64,000 bases of DNA from Niastella sp. (lineage in GTDB: Bacteria; Bacteroidota; Bacteroidia; Chitinophagales; Chitinophagaceae), in contig JADJVM010000008.1 of the NCBI GenBank assembly GCA_016710595.1, positions 1,116,001 through 1,180,000 on the forward strand. The letters run 5' to 3'. The translations under genes were made by a program, and so were the position numbers. Numbering within the stretch: position 1 is the first letter of the stretch; each line of letters begins with the position of its first letter. Under the pieces are notes generated by a model. The model worked only from the letters and a program-made list of their open reading frames with translations, had not been told where the DNA came from and made no database searches. Below are positions 60,829 through 64,000 of the stretch, piece after piece.

Positions 60829-62091
60829 ATGAAGCAATCCTACCACCCGGCAGTATTGGTGGCTTATTATCTTAACTGCCTGCCGGGAGAACTGAAAGAA
60901 TCCATACCCCGCTCCACCAAATATGGCTGGGCGCATAAGCCTTTAGAAGCTTGTTTCGGTTATGAATGGGCTTGTGAAAACCAGCACCTGTTTTCCGCTT
61001 TACAGGAAGTTTCAGCAAGCAGCAAATTGCTGAAGGTAAATCTTGCCCTGCTGCGCATTATTGCCATCAAACGCTTTCTCGTTAAATACAGGGAGCAGTT
61101 GCGGAAAAGAATTTTTTATGCACCAGAAACGGTTTTGGAAAATATTGAGAAGCTCAAATCAGCTTTTACACTCACAAAGGCTTTAAAGCATTGTGGGATT
61201 GATTTTCGATATTACAAAAATTTAAAGGCCAAAACAAAATGCGCTCAGTCGCTCCTGCAAATTTGCAGATTAAGGCATCCGGCTCAGTTGCTGAAAACAG
61301 AAGTGCAGACGATTGCCAGCTATTGCAGCTCAGAACAATACCGTTACTGGCCCCTGATTAGCATTTACCAGCAAATGAAAAGGGATGCCATACTGTTCAT
61401 TTCTAAAAACTGTTTTTACAAGTATGTATCATTGCTGAATATTAAGAGATCAGTAGCATTAAAGCGGAGGAAAAATCATGTGCAGGGCATACGGGCGGGA
61501 AGGGTTTTTGAAATTCTTCATGCAGATGTTACCCTTTATACTTTTCCAAACGGTTTAAAGGCCTATATCTACCTGCTGATGGATAATTTTTCGAGGGCAA
61601 TTCTTTCTTACCGGGTAAGCGCACAGTATAGTGCATCCTACACAAAAGAAAATCTAAAAGAAGCCTACGAAAAATATTTGAACCCTTCAATTATTGTACA
61701 ATGCAGCCTCATTACCGATGACGGTTCTGAAAATCACGGCCTGGCTGCCAAATTTTTAAGCGAATGCACAAAGCCTTCCATAAAGCAGTTGTTTGCCCAA
61801 AAAACCATTACACAATCCAACTCTATGATAGAAGCTGTAAACAAAAGCCTCAAATACGGCTTCCTGTACCACCAAGCCATACCCGACCTGCATGCCCTGG
61901 AAAAATATGTTCCGCTCGCCATACAAGACCGGGAGAACCGGCCACACGATGTGCTTAATGGCCTTACTCCCTTAGAAGTATTAAACGGAAGCCTGCCTTC
62001 CTCAGTAAACTTTGCTTCTCAAACTGCAAACAGCATTAAAAACCGGATAGCAGCCAACAAAAAAGAAAATTGTTGCGGGTTTAGTTTCTGA
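60829..62091 (+). CDS. DDE-type (rve-like) transposase
   Basis: A 420-residue protein with a helical N-terminal half (likely DNA-binding) and an RNase-H-like integrase core. Catalytic acids are visible as HADVTLY (D, about residue 230), ITDDGSENHG (D, about 295) and NSMIEAVNKSLKYGF (E, about 335). The end has the typical ENRPHDVLNGLTPLEVLNG motif of IS3/IS481-type transposases. No terminal inverted repeats or target duplications could be identified by eye directly around the gene, so IS borders are not given. Confidence 0.85.
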   Translation: MKQSYHPAVLVAYYLNCLPGELKESIPRSTKYGWAHKPLEACFGYEWACENQHLFSALQEVSASSKLLKVNLALLRIIAIKRFLVKYREQLRKRIFYAPETVLENIEKLKSAFTLTKALKHCGIDFRYYKNLKAKTKCAQSLLQICRLRHPAQLLKTEVQTIASYCSSEQYRYWPLISIYQQMKRDAILFISKNCFYKYVSLLNIKRSVALKRRKNHVQGIRAGRVFEILHADVTLYTFPNGLKAYIYLLMDNFSRAILSYRVSAQYSASYTKENLKEAYEKYLNPSIIVQCSLITDDGSENHGLAAKFLSECTKPSIKQLFAQKTITQSNSMIEAVNKSLKYGFLYHQAIPDLHALEKYVPLAIQDRENRPHDVLNGLTPLEVLNGSLPSSVNFASQTANSIKNRIAANKKENCCGFSF

Positions 62092-62100
62092 AAATAAAAA

Positions 62101-62125
62101 AGCAGGCCTTTTAAAAAGTCCTGCT
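62101..62125 (+). terminator. Terminator after the transposase
   Basis: AGCAGG (62101-62106) pairs with CCTGCT (62120-62125), extended inside by CTTT/AAAG, and is followed by TTATTATAAAATTTTT. About 10 bp after the transposase stop. Confidence 0.65.
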
Positions 62126-62181
62126 TTATTATAAAATTTTTACTGAGCGATTAATTTTCGGTTAGCTTTCATCTAAACTTC

Positions 62182-62272
62182 CTGCCGGATATCCGAACAT
62201 CTTACTTGCGAAAGCACTGGTAGGTTGCAGGGCCCTTTATCAGGTCCTGAGTTGCAAACTCAGGACAGCAAC
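62182..62272 (+). repeat. Palindrome-rich ~90-nt element, copy B
   Basis: Starts CTGC then palindrome CGGATATCCG (62186-62195), TTACT and hairpin TGC-GAAA-GCA (62207-62216, a GNRA-type tetraloop), and a 49-nt stem-loop closed by GTTGC (62224-62228) and GCAAC (62268-62272), with an inner perfect 10-bp stem GTCCTGAGTT/AACTCAGGAC (62244-62266). Spacing of all parts equals that of copy A. Confidence 0.55.
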
Positions 62273-62354
62273 ACAAATTTTAATACTATCAGCTTTGCTG
62301 GTTAGGAAAGCTACGGATAGCGGGGTTGTTGAGTACCAATATCCAAGAGTATGC

Positions 62355-62825
62355 TTAAAAATTAGCCTCATTCACATCAAAGCGATGTAGATTATTTGAA
62401 CTGTCCACATAAACAAAAACATAATAAGGATATGTAACTAACTGAGAGAATTTATACCAATTACCTTTTTCTAAGTTACCAATGGTTTTAGTTTTAATTT
62501 CACCCCGGTTTGACCACCAAAAAAAACCATTCCATGAATTAAAATAAACTTTTCTTATTGTATATTTTTCCCCATTGTATTTAACATTGCCTACATATAA
62601 AAATGAAGTATCATTTTCTAATTTAGTTTGCAATTCAGATTGCGGCAATTTCTTAAATGGATTTAATAGGCTATCTTTTTTGACTTTCTGTTTAGTTATT
62701 TTTATAGCGTTTGCTTGCTCATCCCAATGAGGATTGATTATATAAGCAGAAGTTATTTTTATTTTTTTCTGTACACAGCCAATATGAGTGACGATAAATA
62801 GTAGCAAATAAATAATGGGTTTCAT
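62355..62825 (-). CDS. Lipoprotein downstream of RHS toxin, candidate immunity protein
   Basis: A 156-residue protein with a short signal and lipobox (LLLFIVTHIGC), so probably lipid-anchored in the periplasm. The body is beta-rich and hydrophilic (LENDTSFLYVGNVKYNGEKY, FNSWNGFFWWSNRG, YPYYVFVYVDSSNNLHRF). No known family is recognised. It starts 5 bp after the stop of the RHS gene, the standard position of an immunity gene, and periplasmic location would suit a phospholipase toxin. Function is inferred. Confidence 0.6.
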   Translation of the reverse strand: MKPIIYLLLFIVTHIGCVQKKIKITSAYIINPHWDEQANAIKITKQKVKKDSLLNPFKKLPQSELQTKLENDTSFLYVGNVKYNGEKYTIRKVYFNSWNGFFWWSNRGEIKTKTIGNLEKGNWYKFSQLVTYPYYVFVYVDSSNNLHRFDVNEANF

Positions 62826-62830
62826 AATAG

Positions 62831-64000
62831 TTAATTTTCTTTAGGTATTGCAGCTATCACACCACCTACTATCGGGTCATGTTTTAAGAAATCACCTTTT
62901 AACTCATCCCATTTTTTTGATTCTACTCCTTTATCAATTTTCCATTGCTTGTATGTCGCCAAAGCATTAATCATAATTCCCTGCCCTTCCATTGAAAGCT
63001 GCATTTCTCCTGACCATGATGTACGATATGGGGTTTCAACACCTTCAACCTTCTTAAAGGGATTTGTATAATCATTGATGCGCTGCACCATATCCCTATC
63101 AGCCTGAACAGTACGGGTATCTTCTAAAAATCCTTCGTAGGGTCTGCCGCCCTTTGCAATATCAGCTTTTACAACATCTTCATAGTCTTTATCATGTCTT
63201 TTTGCTATCGCATCAGACCAATCAATCGGCTGAAAGTTGAAATTATAGTTCTTGCTTTCCTCCCCTCCATCATAAGTTATGGAACCAGGCCCAGAATATA
63301 ATCCATGAAATGCAATATCGTTTGTTACACTATTTTGTCGCTGATCCCATTCAGTGTTATAGATTTCTCCACTGCTATTATAGTAGTTGTGAAGAACGCC
63401 TTTGCCTTCGGGGCCATAAGAAGCAGAATTGTAAAAACCAGCAGTAGTGCCTCCTAATGCTTTTATCTCTTTGTCTGTCTTTTTGTACAAAAGCTCCGAC
63501 TTAGTACTACCGTCAAAAAAATGATGTACAGTGACATATTCCAACCCATCTAAATCCACACCATCAATTGGTCTATTACTTGCAAATTGATAAGGCGTTA
63601 GTTCAGGGTAAGATTTGTAAAGTGGGTCTGTTGAAAGGAAGCGACCTAAAGCAGGGCTATAAATCCTAAACCCGTAATCGTATGTTGTAGTGCTTGAAGT
63701 TTCCTTGTCTTGCTCCTTCCCATTAAAACCGTAGCGATAATTTTCAGAATCCCATTTTCTGCTACTAAGCCCAATACCAAAAGGTCCATAATCTGTAGCA
63801 CTTACGACATCTGATACATAATAATCAATTATAGTATTATCATTGGTATGCTGATTTTTCTTGTCAGAAATAACTGTTAAACAATTTTGTAAGTGATTTG
63901 ATAACTCAAAGAGCTTATTGCCTCTTTCAAATGAGACATTTGTTGCAGTTCCAGTCATAGATTCTACATCACTATTTCTGTTAAATATTCCAATCCGGCT
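62831..64000 (-). CDS. RHS-repeat protein with PLA2-like C-terminal toxin domain (5' part outside)
   Basis: The frame is open from the window edge and ends at 62831 (389 residues visible). N-terminal part: RHS/YD repeats (SRIGIFNRNSDVES, GNKLFELSNHLQN). RHS core at about 95-155: DYGPFGIGLSSRKWDSENYR, YGFRIYSPALGRFLSTDP and NRPIDGVDLDGLEY, the usual junction before a variable tip. The tip has HGLYSGPGSI (calcium-loop-like, about 63285-63297), AIAKRHDKDYEDV (HD, 63182-63196) and later QADRDMVQRI, the series seen in parvovirus VP1 phospholipase A2 domains. A polymorphic toxin is inferred. Confidence 0.75.
   Translation of the reverse strand, partial: SRIGIFNRNSDVESMTGTATNVSFERGNKLFELSNHLQNCLTVISDKKNQHTNDNTIIDYYVSDVVSATDYGPFGIGLSSRKWDSENYRYGFNGKEQDKETSSTTTYDYGFRIYSPALGRFLSTDPLYKSYPELTPYQFASNRPIDGVDLDGLEYVTVHHFFDGSTKSELLYKKTDKEIKALGGTTAGFYNSASYGPEGKGVLHNYYNSSGEIYNTEWDQRQNSVTNDIAFHGLYSGPGSITYDGGEESKNYNFNFQPIDWSDAIAKRHDKDYEDVVKADIAKGGRPYEGFLEDTRTVQADRDMVQRINDYTNPFKKVEGVETPYRTSWSGEMQLSMEGQGIMINALATYKQWKIDKGVESKKWDELKGDFLKHDPIVGGVIAAIPKEN

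Noticed and set aside
1..64000. CRISPR array, rRNA operon, tmRNA or riboswitch
   Set aside because: No regularly spaced direct repeats, rRNA-like sequence or recognisable aptamer core was seen while reading the intergenic regions.

Overview
The window is a chromosomal segment of a low-GC member of the Bacteroidota, most likely a Chitinophagaceae-type organism. Support comes from gliding/type IX genes gldD and gldE, a SusC/SusD pair, the long form of IspG, BshC, a 29-residue AURKAIP1/COX24-type ribosomal protein, very little Shine-Dalgarno signal, and several promoters of the Bacteroidota type (TTTG, about 19-21 nt, TAnnTTTG). Species-level placement is not possible from the sequence alone.

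Left part (1-17.7 kb), mainly housekeeping: leuS (cut by the window edge), ftsX with a DUF3098 gene, uppP, an Atg22/UMF1-type MFS transporter, an MBL hydrolase, a DUF3108/flippase-like pair, ruvC, HIT, greA (with a strong terminator inside its leader), a 2-hydroxyacid dehydrogenase/ridA pair, a dehydrogenase-remnant protein overlapping tsaB, an ArsR regulator followed by a persulfide dioxygenase-rhodanese fusion, a phosphodiester glycosidase, trigger factor and tRNA-Leu(UAG). A decayed C10 (streptopain-like) peptidase and a partner lipoprotein with an internal stop lie at 17.8-18.7 kb.

Middle part (18.7-46.8 kb): an RSH (p)ppGpp enzyme with an apparently leaderless GTG start, nadB-ispG, a VWA-TPR (BatB/BatC-like) fusion, a class D beta-lactamase, a DUF3109 gene, the mutY-ssb-gldE-gldD run facing HU-TPR-small ribosomal protein-rng, an LpoB/COG3014/Tyr-rich protein operon, def, ruvX-bshC-rimO, a GNEPFW lipoprotein, a UbiD-family decarboxylase and an M49-like zinc peptidase.

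Right part (46.9-59.8 kb), envelope and nutrition: an S1/P1 nuclease with an OB-like C-terminal extension, ferritin, lipocalin, a SMUG2-type glycosylase, DUF2207 with LemA, a large M14 carboxypeptidase and a SusD/SusC pair.

From about 60.01 kb the character changes to accessory DNA. A possible tRNA 3'-end fragment with its terminator marks the edge. Beyond it are a RelE/ParE-type toxin-antitoxin pair followed after 13 bp by a DDE transposase, two diverged copies of a gap-free ~90-nt palindrome-rich element on either side of that cassette, a small lipoprotein, and the C-terminal part of an RHS protein. The RHS tip has the motif series of a parvovirus-VP1-type phospholipase A2, which makes it a probable polymorphic toxin with the lipoprotein as candidate immunity protein. 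This island edge is the most novel part of the window.
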